Positions 28,171 to 38,818 are shown, numbered from the stretch's first letter. The stretch: 64,000 bases of DNA from Trichomonas vaginalis G3 (GCF_026262505.1 NC_067204.1:19012860-19076859); one strand, 5' to 3'. Numbers and translations are program-made. Notes: generated from the letters alone by a model not told the origin.

Positions 28171-28330
28171 CCCATCTTTTGTTGGTAAGACGAAGAATAT
28201 GAAATAAATTATGAAGAAGATAATGATGAATAAAATATCACTTTTTATATTTTTGACACGTAAAGTTGTCACTTTTCTGTCAAACTGTTTTTATCGTTTT
28301 CGTATATAACATTTTAGTTAGAATAAAAAG

Positions 28331-28564
28331 ATGGACGTATTCGGATATCTCTTCGAATTGAAGCAGAACAAAGTTTACACACACAAACAATACAAATACA
28401 TTGACAGAATAGTTCTTTATACAAACAAATGGAAATGTTATAGAATAGCAGTCTTTGCTGAACCAAAATATTTTCATAAAGCAAAGAAAGTTGGTATAAC
28501 TGAAATGGTGAAAGTTCTTGACGTTGACAAAAATATAACTTCAAAAACTTACAGATATTTCTAA
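28331..28564 (+). CDS. Element 2 77-aa basic protein
   Basis: An intact 77-aa protein (MDVFGYLFELKQNKV...), rich in Lys and Tyr, with KPxYFHKA-like and VKVLDVDKNITSKTYRYF ends. A T-run leader (TTTTAGTTAGAATAAAAAG) precedes the ATG. It is the first gene right of the hairpin array. No family recognised. Confidence 0.45.
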   Translation: MDVFGYLFELKQNKVYTHKQYKYIDRIVLYTNKWKCYRIAVFAEPKYFHKAKKVGITEMVKVLDVDKNITSKTYRYF

Positions 28565-28644
28565 AGGTAAGTTTAATAATACATATTATGTCAAAACTGG
28601 CGTACTGTCAATATTTGACGGAGAGAAGTCAGTTCAAGAACAAC

Positions 28645-30212
28645 TTACTGACCTGCTGCCAAAATCTGCTCGATGGAAGCTGTCGTTATACCAATCTGAG
28701 GAGCCCCAGCAGGTTTCATCGAACGAATCTTCAAAAGAGCATCTTCCGTGAAAAGTGCTATTGGTTTTGTAAACTTCTTTGCTCTCAGTTCATATGGACC
28801 GTCTCTGTCACCAGTATATTGTATTTGTACAGTACCAACAGTTGAAATACCACCCATAAAGTCTTCTGAGTCAGCAAATGGAATGCCAAGCCAAAAGTTT
28901 GAACGGTCTCCATTTGTATATTGAGTTTTTTGACCTCCTGTATGAGTCCATACTTTCACATATGGCATAATAGAACTTTGCATTTCAGGGTTAATGGTTG
29001 TTGTGAAGTTGTTGTTAAAGTTCATAGCATCTAATGTCAAGTTGTATGACCTCATATCCTCAACTGTAGAATATTCTTCCTTGGATAATATTTGCCATCT
29101 ATGTTTATATGATATTTAATACCAGGGTTGTAGAAACAAGAATAGTCATTTATAGTTCGTCTGACAGTACAAACATAGTATCTGCGTGTTTCATTGCAGT
29201 TGTTAAAGCAATATCTGTTCTTGCACCTGCGGTTCCTGGATTTTGGTTTCCAACTTCACCTGCAAAGTCTTTGACAGATATTTGGTGTATAGGGAACATA
29301 AGTGGAACTGCAATATATTTGGCAGCTAAAGCATTTGAAATATCTGGGTCCAACATATAGACTGCAAGTCTGCTTTCTATTCTCTTGCATTCAAACTGTT
29401 CGCATGTAAACCTAACTGGGTCCCAAGCAGTTCCAGCAGCATTGAAATAATACTTTACTTCAGTGTTGAGGTTTGAGAAACCAAAGTCTAAGTCAACTTT
29501 GTCTTTGCAAAATTCGGCGAATGACGTTTGATTTTGCTCCCTTTACGTCTGTAAGAGTGAATGGGTCTTGCGTTGGTGCAATGACTAAGTTATTTTTGCT
29601 TGGAGTAAGTTCAATAGAAATTTTTCCTGCCCAGTTTGGCAAGTATCTTAAAAACCTGAAGATGAGGAAAGATGACAAAGGAACTCTAAGTTTCAGTTTT
29701 ACTTTAGTGACAGCATTTCCATCTGAACCAGAAAGGTCAACATAAACTCCTGGAACGTTGGGGTCAAGTCTTCTTATTTTCTCAATAGTTGCATACTGGT
29801 CTGTTTGTTCTCTAGCTTGTGGTTGTACTGAGTTTCTCAAAGCGAACCATTCATAGTTTGCCCATGTTACTGTTTGAACTAAATCAGAGTTAGAAAATAT
29901 CCTATATCCCATGAAAACTTCTGGAGCATATTGGTATCCGACATAGAAAATTCCATTGCAACCTTTCTTGTCAGACAACTTGGAAGAAGGTTTTATTTCA
30001 ATGTCTTGTTCCACGTAAAAGAAAGAGTTGTCAATAGAAATAATATGAAACCTGTCGCAAGCAATATCTACTGTTGTTGAAGAACCTTCTCCAAACTCAC
30101 CTACGTTTCCATAAGAAACAGCAGTTGTATATTCGTAAGTTCCAGGAACTATTTCTGACCTTCTAAATGGCATTGTCGCATTCGTTATACCATTCGGAAA
30201 CATTTCCATTCA
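28645..30212 (-). pseudogene. Double-jelly-roll major capsid protein, fossil
   Basis: Minus-strand capsid gene. The N-terminal half (30209-29493) includes FRRSEIVPGTYEYTT and VPLSSFLIFRFLRYLPNW, typical of Maverick/Polinton-like virus capsid proteins. The C-terminal part (29055-28645) includes NFNNNFTTTINPEM, FWLGIPFADSEDFMGG and YTGDRDGPYEL. The total length, ~520 codons, matches the family. Broken, about four breaks. Its presence shows that element 2 descended from a virion-forming ancestor. Confidence 0.8.
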
Positions 30213-30289
30213 TGGCATCAAAACTGTTGGCGTTATATTCTGAGCGGCGTACATTTCATATGGGTAAAAATATAGAATAGTTGGATTTA

Positions 30290-31870
30290 TTTGTCATAAT
30301 AGAACCCACGTGGACCAAGCTTTACTTTCTTCCTGGCTGAGTTTTTAATCTTCTTTTTCCTTCATTGCCACTACTTTCACTTTGTTCTTCACTACTTTCA
30401 CTTTGTTCTACTCTTCTCTTCTTCTTTGGTGTCGCTTTTGGTAACATGCCCCTGCTTCAAGTTGTTGCATCTTTGCCTCATGTTCACCTAGTATGTTGTA
30501 AATTTCCCATGTCCTTTTTGCCTTTGGGCTCTGGTCGCCCATCTCAGGTAACCTATATCCTAGAAAGATTTTGTCATAGTTTGTATTTGAGTCTTCGCGT
30601 ATTGTTTGCATGACTCTTTCCTGAGTTTCTGGTTCAAGCTCTTCAAACAGAAGCTTGTCCATATGGAATAAGCTTGTTTCCAAATATATGTTTTGTAGCC
30701 ATTCTGGTTTTCTTTCCATGTTACCAATTATATCTTTTGTGAATGGGAAAGCTTTTACCCAATGTTTCAGTCTTGCGTCATTTATTTCTGTAGTTTGGTT
30801 TTATTTTGTCAAGGAACATGTTTTTCAATACTAACATTTCATTTGGTACTGTCCATTTGAGTTTACTTAAATATTCATCCCTTCTCGGTTCATTGTCTGC
30901 AAAGTAAGTTTTTATGACATTTTGCAAAACTTTCGTTTGCAAGGTCATGTACAATAGGTTCTCTTCCTTCGCTCTCCCTAACTTTCTTTCTAAAACTCTT
31001 CACCAAATATACCATCTCTATGGTTCTGTGTAGTTCTTTGAGATAAATGTTCTAGAACGTCAGGTGTTATATTTCCATCAGCCATGTTCATTTCATACTG
31101 GTCCAAAATATCTGCATGTTTCATATCTTTCAATGGCATTAAAGCCGCGCTGAAAATACCAGCTATATCTGGTTTCACCATTGACTTCCATTGCGTCTAC
31201 AACTTCTTGGAATTGTGGTTGTAAGTTTATGAACCACCTATCAGGATTAGCTTTAAGACCCCATCTCATTGTATTCCATAGTCTGCAGAAACAAAAGTAG
31301 TTTGTTTCCATCTTGGTTAGGTTCTGAATGAACTTTAAACAATGTTTCATTTCTATATGTTTGGTGAAATTTAACCTTTTATTTCACCGAGTTCATCCAA
31401 AGATTGAACGTTATATGGTCGTAAGTAAAAAGGTTGTTGTATTTGCGTACATTTTTCTTTCATACTTCCATTCTATGCTGAATATTTTCATCTGATGTTG
31501 GAGTCTTTTGTATGTCGGCGAACATTTTTCGATATTCTTCTACCATGTCAGCCGAATTTTTTTTAGACTCTTGGAAAGATTCCATATTCTCCGCATACTC
31601 TTGTTGAGGGTCAAGATTTTTCGGCGTTCCAAATCTTCATCTAGTTCTGTGAAGTTAGTTTCCAAAGGAGGACTGTTCGTTTCCTTCAGGCTCTTCTAGC
31701 TGTTTGTTGCTGAACTATTCTTCCATGTCTGGTTGTATCTGAACTTCTTCCTGTTGAGTTTCTTGTACCTCATCTGCTGGCATTTCATATATTCCGAGAC
31801 CGTTTTCAACAATTTCCCTATCTACGTCATCCGCATCATAAGCCTTTGTTCTTTCGTTCCGTCTCTATTT
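30290..31870 (-). pseudogene. Element 2 large structural-type gene region, broken
   Basis: A minus-strand region upstream of the capsid gene with continuous traces of coding sequence: an acidic front (near 31850-31700), helical parts (MESFQESKKNSADMVEEY near 31600-31540), and a rear part (30719-30408) with PEWLQNIYLETSLFHMDKLL. Ends in Lys/Arg/Glu-rich low complexity. No protease or other catalytic motif seen. Heavily broken, six or more breaks. Confidence 0.4.
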
Positions 31871-33249
31871 TTTACGCGTTCATGACGAAAGTTGAATTGT
31901 CATTTAGCTCTGACATCAAATATCTCGGAGTAAATTCGTTCATGTCATTTGGATGATATGCTATTAAATCATATCTCTTAGCGAGCTTGTATTTTCCAGG
32001 TTTGAAATTATATCCCATTTGGTGCTGAGTCATAAAGCTAAATAGGTTCGGGTCAGTATTTCCATCCTTGAACTTTCTAATAGCTTCTTTATATCTGTCA
32101 CTAAAGTCAACAGTATCTGGGAAACCACACTCTTCTTTAAGCATTTTTAAGAATTCTTGGTTTCCTTGTTCTCTACTTCTTTTATGTCCTTGCTCTGTTT
32201 GTGGTTGTTGTTGTTGTGCTGGATTTTGAACTGTTGGTTGTTGTGTTGGTTTTGGTGCTGGATTTTGAACTGTTGGTTGTTGTTGTGGTGCATGCCTGTG
32301 TCTGTGTCCATGTGACGATGTAAATGTTCTAGGTAGTCCTGGTGCAGGTGCTTCTCTTGGAGGGTTTGGTGGTATATAAGTTCCACCAGCTGGCACATAT
32401 GTTCCATCTGCAGCATAGTGTCCTACCTGACTTTTCGTTCTTAAGAAAGCATTTACTAGGTCTGTTTTGGTCTGTTGTAACTCTTTTTCTTGACTTTCCA
32501 CAACAGTTGCTCTAACGGCGTCATAGGCACTTTGAACTGCCTGTCTCGTTGCTGCATCTGTTATTTTCGTCAGATTTTGTGCTACTTCTTTTAACTCTTT
32601 GTCGAAACCTTCAGACTTCAGTTTCTTTCCAGATGAGAAGTCGTTCACTTGTTTCACCTTACTATGAAGAGCTTCGAAGGCGTTCTTAAAGTCAGCATTT
32701 GTTAAAGCTTCATTTGAACTGTCTTCATCCGCTTGTATTTTTGTCCTTATTGACCCTATAAGCTGGGCTGCTTTAGCGTTGGCTTGGGCATCTAACCAGT
32801 CATTGTTAGCTTTTATATATTCTGCGCTTTTCATTGCCTTTTGCATGGCTGCGTCGTTATTTTTACTTTCTTGTGCTAAGTTTTCATACTGTACGGTTTG
32901 GTTTTGCAACTGTAAAAGTTTTTCTGCCTTTACATTTGCTTCAACTTCTTTTTTATAGAAAAAACCAGAATTTTCGAAAAAGTGACACCAACTATTAAAG
33001 TTATTTTATTACTAGATTTATTTACAAATTATAAGATAATATCATTAACCGAATATATTTTTAATATAAATAAAAAACTTTTTTTATACAAAAAATTACA
33101 ATCAATCGATAAATATTATAAAACATTTATTCCAAAAAGATTAAGTAATAGGTGGGATCCTGCATATAATATAATTTTATGTCATAAAGCTTACAAATTT
33201 TAGATGGACCACAGTGAGAATGTGAGTGGTTAATTTAAAGGTGGTCTGA

Positions 33250-33672
33250 TAAAGATATCGAAGCTTACTCAACACAGCATGAAGCAGTTTCTAATACACA
33301 ATCTTACTAGTGGTGTTTCGGTCGCCAGCGCTCTCATAGGGGTGCTGATTTCAAAAACCACTACTTCAAATTATTCAACAATACTCAATGCGGCATGAAG
33401 CAGCTACTACTGCTGTATCTTACTGGTAGTGTTTTGGTCGTTGGCTCTTGCACAGTCTCTCAGATTTTCAAATTTTTTTTCAACACTATCTTGTTTCGCT
33501 CTCAGAAAGCTATCCTACAAAGACATCGAAGCTTACTCAACACAGCATGAAGCAGTTTCTAATACACAATCTTACTAGTGGTGTTTCGGTCGCCAGCGCT
33601 CTCATAGGGGTGCTGATTTCAAAAACCACTACTTCAAATTATTCAACAATACTCAACACAGCATGAAGCAGT
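33250..33672. repeat. Imperfect tandem repeat within the insertion
   Basis: The segment from GATATCGAAGCTTACTCAAC through GTTTCGGTCGCCAGCGCTCT to TCAACAATACTCAA appears at about 33257-33390 and again at about 33522-33654, with a related, diverged piece between (GCGGCATGAAGCAGC, GTTTTGGTCGTTGGCTCT). The core word GCATGAAGCAG recurs four times. Not coding. Confidence 0.75.
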
Positions 33673-33677
33673 TTCTA

Positions 33678-34145
33678 ATAAATATATACATATATAAATA
33701 TATACATATATAAATATATACATATATAAATATATACATATATAAATATATACATATATAAATATATACATATATAAATATATACATATATAAATATATA
33801 CATATATAATATATACATATATAAATATATACATATATAAATATATACATATAAATATATACATATATAAATATATACATATATAAATATATACATATAT
33901 ACATATATAAATATATACATATATAAATATATACATATATAAATATATACATATATAAATATATACATATATAAATATATACATATATAATATATACATA
34001 TATAAATATATACATATATAAATATATACATATATAAATATATACATATATAAATATATACATATATAAATATATACATATATAAATATATACATATATA
34101 AATATATACATATATAAATATACATATATATATAAATATATAAAT
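33678..34145. repeat. 16-bp-period AT microsatellite
   Basis: About 29 copies of TATACATATATAAATA with occasional loss of one unit part. The repeated Tyr/Ile/Cys frames it produces on the minus strand are artefacts. Confidence 0.95.
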
Positions 34146-34916
34146 AACAAAATACAATCAAAAAATAGTGTTTGGAAATTTAAGGTTAAGTGTCACTTTT
34201 TCGTAAATTCTACCACACTCTAAGTTTTCATACTGTACGGTTTGGTTTTGCAACTGTAAAAGTTTTTCTGCCTTTACATTTGCTTCAACTTCTTTTTTAT
34301 ACTCATCGCTATCCATATATGTCTTCAGGGCTTTTTGTTTTATTTCTTCATCTTTCAGTACCTTATATTGAGTAGTATGGTTTTTCAAATTTACAACATC
34401 TTGTTCCATTTTTGCTACTTCTGCTGCTTTTTCTGACACTTTTTTCGCATATTCCTCTGTACTTAGTTCTTTCAGTTGTTCTTCTTTCTTCTTTTTCTCT
34501 ACGTTTAACTCATTGAGTTTCTTTGTGTGTCTGTCATATTCTAGTTTCTTTTCGTTTTCACCTATTTGCTTCTGTATGTCTATGTTTGACTTTTTGACAT
34601 CTGCTATTTGATTTTTGAGTGAACTCAAATTCATTTGACTTTGAGGGTTATAGGCTGTTCCGTCTGCAGCTCCACCATAGCCTGCCATTTTCGCTAAAAG
34701 TGCCGCTCTTAAACCTCCACTCTGTGCACCAATGACTCGGTTTAAAAGCATAGGATTGCTTGACATTTGTTGCAACATAGTGGGGTCATTCAGCATTTGT
34801 TGTTGCAACTGTTGTTGTGGTGTCAGTTTTACTATTGGATGTTTCAATGCTCTCTTCCTCTTACGTATATTCTTACGTAGCTTACGTGGCATTTTAAGTG
34901 AAGTTAAAAACATTTA

Positions 34917-35155
34917 CGATGAAGAAGTTTCGACAAAACATTTACGAAGAAATCATGAAAATTCAAGAGGGTAGAAATGAGGTTAGAAAAGAGGTTAGAT
35001 CTAACCTTCTACCCTAAACATTATTTTTTGGTCATTTACGCTCATTACGAAGAAGTCTTGACAAAAAAGTCAACGGCTGGTCGGCTGGGGTTCGGTCCTC
35101 CTCTTGGGTAAAATTTCTTATGGGCTAGAAGGCACGAAGTGCCTGGAAGCCCCAC

Positions 35156-35190
<35 letters not shown>
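34917..35190 (-). repeat. Element 2 right terminal inverted repeat plus poly-T
   Basis: Read on the minus strand it matches 7957-8300: GC-rich outer part, AAGAGGAGGACCGAACCCC, AGCCGACCAGCCGTTGAC, TGTCAAGACTTCTTCG, GTAATGAGCGTAAATGACC. The inner palindromic module at ~34970-35020 uses GGTTAGA/TCTAACC where the left end uses GGTGAGA/TCTCACC. The outer hairpin is GGCACGAAGTGCC, where the left end has GGGGCGCAGCCCC. A run of about 30 T follows. Confidence 0.85.
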
Positions 35191-35192
<2 letters not shown>

Positions 35193-35504
35193 AAAAAAAT
35201 AAAATAATAAACATAACTAAGTTTTAATTTTTCGTAAGAAGTTTATTTTTTAAAATTTTTTTTATTTTTTATTTCATTATGGTAGTGAATCTTTTATTCA
35301 TGAAAATAATTATATCTGATTTATTTTATTCTCTCGTACATACTAGATTTGAAGAATTCGGAACTTTTACCATAATCTCCGAGTGCGGGACAAATTTGCC
35401 AGATGTCACTTTTTCAATAACCTTAAATTACGCTTTTCTAATTTTAAAAAATAACCTTAAATTATATTTGAAGAAATTATGTCTATGATATATGTTTTAT
35501 GCTA
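35191..35504. other. A/T-rich stretch right of element 2
   Basis: Very A/T-rich with T runs. It holds an open frame of 69 codons (35279-35488) with no convincing protein features. Probably part of element 1 resumed after the nested element 2. I see no gene. Confidence 0.4.
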
Positions 35505-35959
35505 GAATCTTGGAGTTTTCATGCACTACACAAGAGCTCCAAGGTTCCAAGAGTGAATGCTCAATAGCAATTATAGAGATGTACCTTTTCAAAATGACTT
35601 TTACTGATTAAATTTAATCAATAGAAGACATTTTGAAAAGGTACCTCTACAATTAGATATACAAGAGATTCAAAGCTTCATTTCAGATAGATTTGAAACT
35701 TTGAAACTCTTGGTAGATTTTGAGTGAATGCTGACAATCATCTTTGAGAAGGTTTTCTTTAAGAAAACCTTCTCAAAGAGGTTTCTCAGGAGCCCTGAGG
35801 CTCCCTTTCGTAATGATTGGGAGCCTTGGGGCTCCTGAGACGAAGAATGGCTTCGCCGAATCTTTGATCAGCAGAGGCCAAATGAAAAGGCCTCTGCTGA
35901 TGGATTCTCAGGAGCCCTGAGGCTCCCTTTCGTAATGATTGGGAGCCTTGGGGCTCCTG
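35505..35959. repeat. Cluster of seven hairpins
   Basis: Consecutive inverted repeats: 35505-35548 (imperfect), 35575-35648 (TACCTTTTCAAAATG/CATTTTGAAAAGGTA), 35662-35712 (imperfect), 35742-35778 (CTTTGAGAAGGTTTTCTT), 35784-35840 (CAGGAGCCCTGAGGCTCCC), 35867-35901 (ATCAGCAGAGGCC), and 35906-35959, which repeats the fifth. In the fifth and seventh each arm also folds on itself (GGAGCC-CTGA-GGCTCC, GGAGCC-TTGG-GGCTCC). Same design as the element 2 array but different sequences. Confidence 0.85.
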
Positions 35960-35982
35960 CAGCAGAGTATCGCTCCGCTCCA

Positions 35983-36543
35983 TTAAATTTTTTTAAAAAA
36001 AGTGCCGTGTGGCAAATTTGTCCTGTTCCCATAATCTCCTAAATGTTTTCTTATCCCTAACGTGTGCCAGTTATTATATGAAACTGAATAAACTTTATCT
36101 TTATCTTTACACCTTTCATCACTTCCAATATATTTATATCTCAGTTTTGATTTAGCATTTTCATATTCATTAGCGTTTAATAATTCACAGTCTTCCTTTT
36201 TAAATTGATGTTTAAGATATTCAGGATTTAATACTCTACGTTTATATGCTCCTAACTTAGTTCTAAAGGTTTTTCTACAAAATTTAGGAATTCCATCCTC
36301 TTTAATGTCATCAATGATTTCCATTTCATTATTTTCAATTTTTTCTTCTCGTTTATGAGGTCTTTGATTATGACTCCATTGATTCCATGAAATTAAATAT
36401 TCTTTATCATTATATTTATACCTCATTAGCTTATTTTGGCTTTCATATTCATTTAATAATTCACAATCTTCATTTTTAAATTGAAGTTTAACCCATTCAG
36501 GATTTAAACAATGTTTAATTAATCGCGGAATATCTGACATCAT
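35983..36543 (-). CDS. Protein with two ~55-aa 'F-K-EDCELLN' repeats, element 1-type
   Basis: An intact 186-aa frame with an internal duplication: NPEWVKLQFKNEDCELLNEY ... LMRYKYNDKEYLISWNQW and NPEYLKHQFKKEDCELLNAN ... KLRYKYIGSDE ... YSVSYNNWH. The repeat resembles the zinc-binding repeats of giant viruses and large DNA elements (usual core YxCxCG...), though here the Cys pair is replaced by RYKY. Such repeats are thought to bind nucleic acid and often accompany endonucleases. Probably a gene of element 1 or a related element. Confidence 0.55.
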   Translation of the reverse strand: MMSDIPRLIKHCLNPEWVKLQFKNEDCELLNEYESQNKLMRYKYNDKEYLISWNQWSHNQRPHKREEKIENNEMEIIDDIKEDGIPKFCRKTFRTKLGAYKRRVLNPEYLKHQFKKEDCELLNANEYENAKSKLRYKYIGSDERCKDKDKVYSVSYNNWHTLGIRKHLGDYGNRTNLPHGTFFKKI

Positions 36544-36815
36544 CTATATATAGCTTCTTTTATAAAAGATAAAAAAATAAATTATTTTAAAATTAATGTT
36601 AATTTTTTAATAATTTATAAATAAATATATTTTAATGCATCGTCTATATATAGATGTAACAAAAAAGTCACTAAACCCGTCATATCCTACTACTAAGATT
36701 TAATTATCGAATCAAAATTATATAAAACATCGCGAAGGAGTAGAAGGTTTGCCTACATCCATGATGTGTCAAAAAAATCTTATTATAAATAATTAAAAAA
36801 AAATAACTGATTTGT

Positions 36816-38213
36816 TTACAAAATAGAAGGTGGAGTTGAGAGTATATTAATTACAGCCTTTGGCCTCATCTTCGTGAAAGCAAACGCGAATATTGCGATA
36901 CTTGAAGCAATAGATATAATCATGTACGAGAAAGGCCTGAACAGGAAGAAATTGTCCCTGTACAAGTTGATTTTGTTTCCTGCACAAACTCTTTTCGTTC
37001 CAATGTGGTCAGACAGCATGTTCCAGATCAACCACGCACTGTCTGCTGCATCCTTTGACTTGTTGTAGTACTCCAATACGTTCTTTCCCTGCAATGCTTG
37101 TGATGTTGCTGCAGATTGATTAGATCTGAAGTCCTGGAAGTACCTTTCGAGCTGGTTAATTGTGTATTGGTCTGTAATCTCTAATCCGAGGCCGAGAACT
37201 TCGCGGACGTTGTTTATTACGTGTGTGAAATTCTGAACTAAATCTAGGAATGGATAAACAACGCTGTTCCTTCTGATAATCATTTCTGTAAATGGTGTGG
37301 CCTCTCCGAGAATGTCGAAACCGAAGAACGAGTGAATTAAAGCTTTTTGTAAATCTTGGAGCGAATTTTCGGAAACAAATGCAACTTCGTTATCGCCATA
37401 TAAAAAGTTGGCTGGACATGTAGCTGGTAATACGAAAACTGGGAGTACATCGACTTCTCTCGCAAGATGATACTCTGGAGTGCGAACTAGCCAATCTCTG
37501 ACGCAAATACTGTCTTCACAGACACCACAGATGACTTCTAATGACTTTATTTCGTATGTAAGGTGCGAAACGTTGGCTCCTCTGTATGAAGCAAAATAAT
37601 TTTGTACATCTCGAATAATATTGGCATCTGGAGGCGATTTGTGGTAGATAATAACATTCTGTGCTTCTTTTTCTGTAATACTGTTAAGAGGTCTGAAGCT
37701 GAGAGGGTGATCAAATAAATCCGTTAAAACTCTCTTAACAGAGTCGATAATTAAGTATGCGATCTTACTATTTTCGTATACTATTTCGTCTTTGCAAAAT
37801 GAAAGGGCTACCCAGCCATTTCCTGTTGCAAATAACCTCGAATTTCGTTCCGCACAATTTTCTTGTTTTACAATGTAAATTGCTAAAATAGCTTTGTTAT
37901 TATTGAAGTGTTGCTGTATTAATTCTTTGTTTCCTTCAGGATTCTTGTTTAAGTTTAAAGTGATTAATTCAACTGAAGTGTTAAAGATTTGGTGAACATC
38001 TTGATCACCTTCGATGACGTTGATTTTATGCATGTATCCACGCTGAGAATAAAGAACAGAGATAAGCTGCTCTTCAAGTTTTTTATCGAAACCAACGCAT
38101 CTTAATTTAATTTCTGTTGTAAATGTCGTGAGGATATTTCCTGACACAAATGTCCTCGAAAGTGCTAAAGGAGCACTCCTCTGAAGAGAAAGAAGAAACG
38201 AAAACAAAAACAT
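36816..38213 (-). CDS. Putative PIG-S-like membrane protein (GPI transamidase subunit?)
   Basis: An intact 465-aa host protein. N-terminal hydrophobic segment (MFLFSFLLSLQRSAPLAL), a long extra-cytosolic domain, and one membrane span near the C-terminus (YMIISIASSIAIFAFAF) with a short basic tail. This two-ended topology, the LPVFVLPATCPANFLYG and DNFFLFRPFSY segments, and the length suggest PIG-S, which holds GPI-anchored protein precursors in the ER transamidase. No catalytic motif exists to confirm it; the similarity is by topology and style. Otherwise a type I membrane protein of unknown role. First host gene right of the elements. Confidence 0.4.
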   Translation of the reverse strand: MFLFSFLLSLQRSAPLALSRTFVSGNILTTFTTEIKLRCVGFDKKLEEQLISVLYSQRGYMHKINVIEGDQDVHQIFNTSVELITLNLNKNPEGNKELIQQHFNNNKAILAIYIVKQENCAERNSRLFATGNGWVALSFCKDEIVYENSKIAYLIIDSVKRVLTDLFDHPLSFRPLNSITEKEAQNVIIYHKSPPDANIIRDVQNYFASYRGANVSHLTYEIKSLEVICGVCEDSICVRDWLVRTPEYHLAREVDVLPVFVLPATCPANFLYGDNEVAFVSENSLQDLQKALIHSFFGFDILGEATPFTEMIIRRNSVVYPFLDLVQNFTHVINNVREVLGLGLEITDQYTINQLERYFQDFRSNQSAATSQALQGKNVLEYYNKSKDAADSAWLIWNMLSDHIGTKRVCAGNKINLYRDNFFLFRPFSYMIISIASSIAIFAFAFTKMRPKAVINILSTPPSIL

Positions 38214-38818
38214 TTTTTTTTATTTTGAAATTTTTTTTCGGATTTCTAATCATGAAAATTAATCTTGATTTGAAATATCACTATAGCAGGACTCTCATCT
38301 TCCAGTAAAACATCATTTGGAATATGATTGAAATTCGTTTGATTTTAAAAAAATCAAAGGATCAGACTAATTTTGCTTGAGATGAAATGTAAACAGTGTG
38401 CCTTTATTGCTTTTGAACAGCTTCTATCATGTTTTATAATTGGTGAGAAATCACAAATTTGAAAACAAAATTCACCTAAATGATGCCCTATTTATTGTAT
38501 TTAGTAGGGTTATCATACTAAACAACAGTCTATTTGATATGATAAAGAAATAAAAAGATGAATCAAGATTTTAAAAAATACGGTGTAATTACTAGTCTTT
38601 GGCATGCATTAATTATTTATCTGAGTTGAAATATATGAGTTGTAGAGATGTTTCAACAATTTATAAAAGAATAAAAAATTAATTCAAAAGTAATAACAAC
38701 AATTTGATATAAATTTTAATTCTTACAACAATTAATGATTAATAAAGTACGAAAGAACTTAGTGCTGTAGATATAAAATAATATTTGCAAAATATTATTG
38801 TTAAACACTAAAAAGTAC
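38214..38818. other. Host intergenic, no feature seen
   Basis: About 600 A/T-rich bases between the 5' end of the PIG-S-like gene and the 3' end of the Rab-like gene. No coding stretch or structured repeat stands out. Confidence 0.6.

Larger units (their letters stand above)
32876..34300. mobile_element. Insertion with 81-bp direct repeats and short inverted ends
   Basis: The stretches 32876-32956 and 34220-34300 are direct repeats of the host coiled-coil gene (ctaagttttcatactg...). Between them lies ~1.26 kb unlike the surroundings. Near its ends are inverted CGAAAAAGTGACAC (~32979) and GTGTCACTTTTTCG (~34189). Inside are a 74-codon frame (32982-33203) of no known family, a tandem repeat and a long microsatellite. 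The long duplication is unusual for a transposon and may instead reflect recombination or an assembly join. Confidence 0.5.
31872..34892 (-). pseudogene. Element 2 long coiled-coil structural gene, interrupted by an insertion
   Basis: Starts at 34892 with a very basic head (MPRKLRKNIRKRKRALKH), then Gln/Met-rich sequence, a long coiled coil (KKKKEEQLKELSTEEYAKKV), and beyond the insertion more coiled coil, a Pro/Gln/His-rich region (RHAPQQQPTVQNPAPKPTQ) and a globular end (YLMSELNDNSTFVMNA). An unrelated 1.26-kb segment (about 32957-34219) is inserted in it and one stretch is duplicated at both sides. First gene inside the right terminal repeat. Confidence 0.55.
7957..35160. mobile_element. 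Maverick/Polinton-like virus element (element 2), ~27.2 kb, fossil
   Basis: A virus-like element bounded by inverted repeats (7957-8300 and 34917-35160 in opposite orientation), each backed by an A/T homopolymer run at its outer edge. Parts in order: methyltransferase, small genes, unknown 269-aa gene, tail-collar fibre, integrase, small genes, polymerase, HNH, coiled coil, Pro/Gln-rich, KilA-N-like, packaging ATPase, SF3 helicase, penton-like, hairpin array, major capsid, large structural genes. Many small genes are open, but integrase, polymerase, ATPase, penton and capsid regions are broken (about twenty or more breaks overall). Target duplications cannot be read because the flanks are A/T runs. 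A fossil of moderate age. Confidence 0.85.

Noticed and set aside
30290-31870. Adenovirus-type maturation protease
   Set aside because: Expected in Mavericks, but no His/Asp/Cys protease pattern could be found in this region or elsewhere in element 2.
33643-34161. Three long minus-strand frames of repeating Tyr/Ile/Cys
   Set aside because: They are translations of the 16-bp-period AT microsatellite in all frames; no real protein.
35279-35488. 69-aa frame right of element 2
   Set aside because: Low-complexity, hydrophobic, in very A/T-rich DNA, with no neighbours or motifs to support it.
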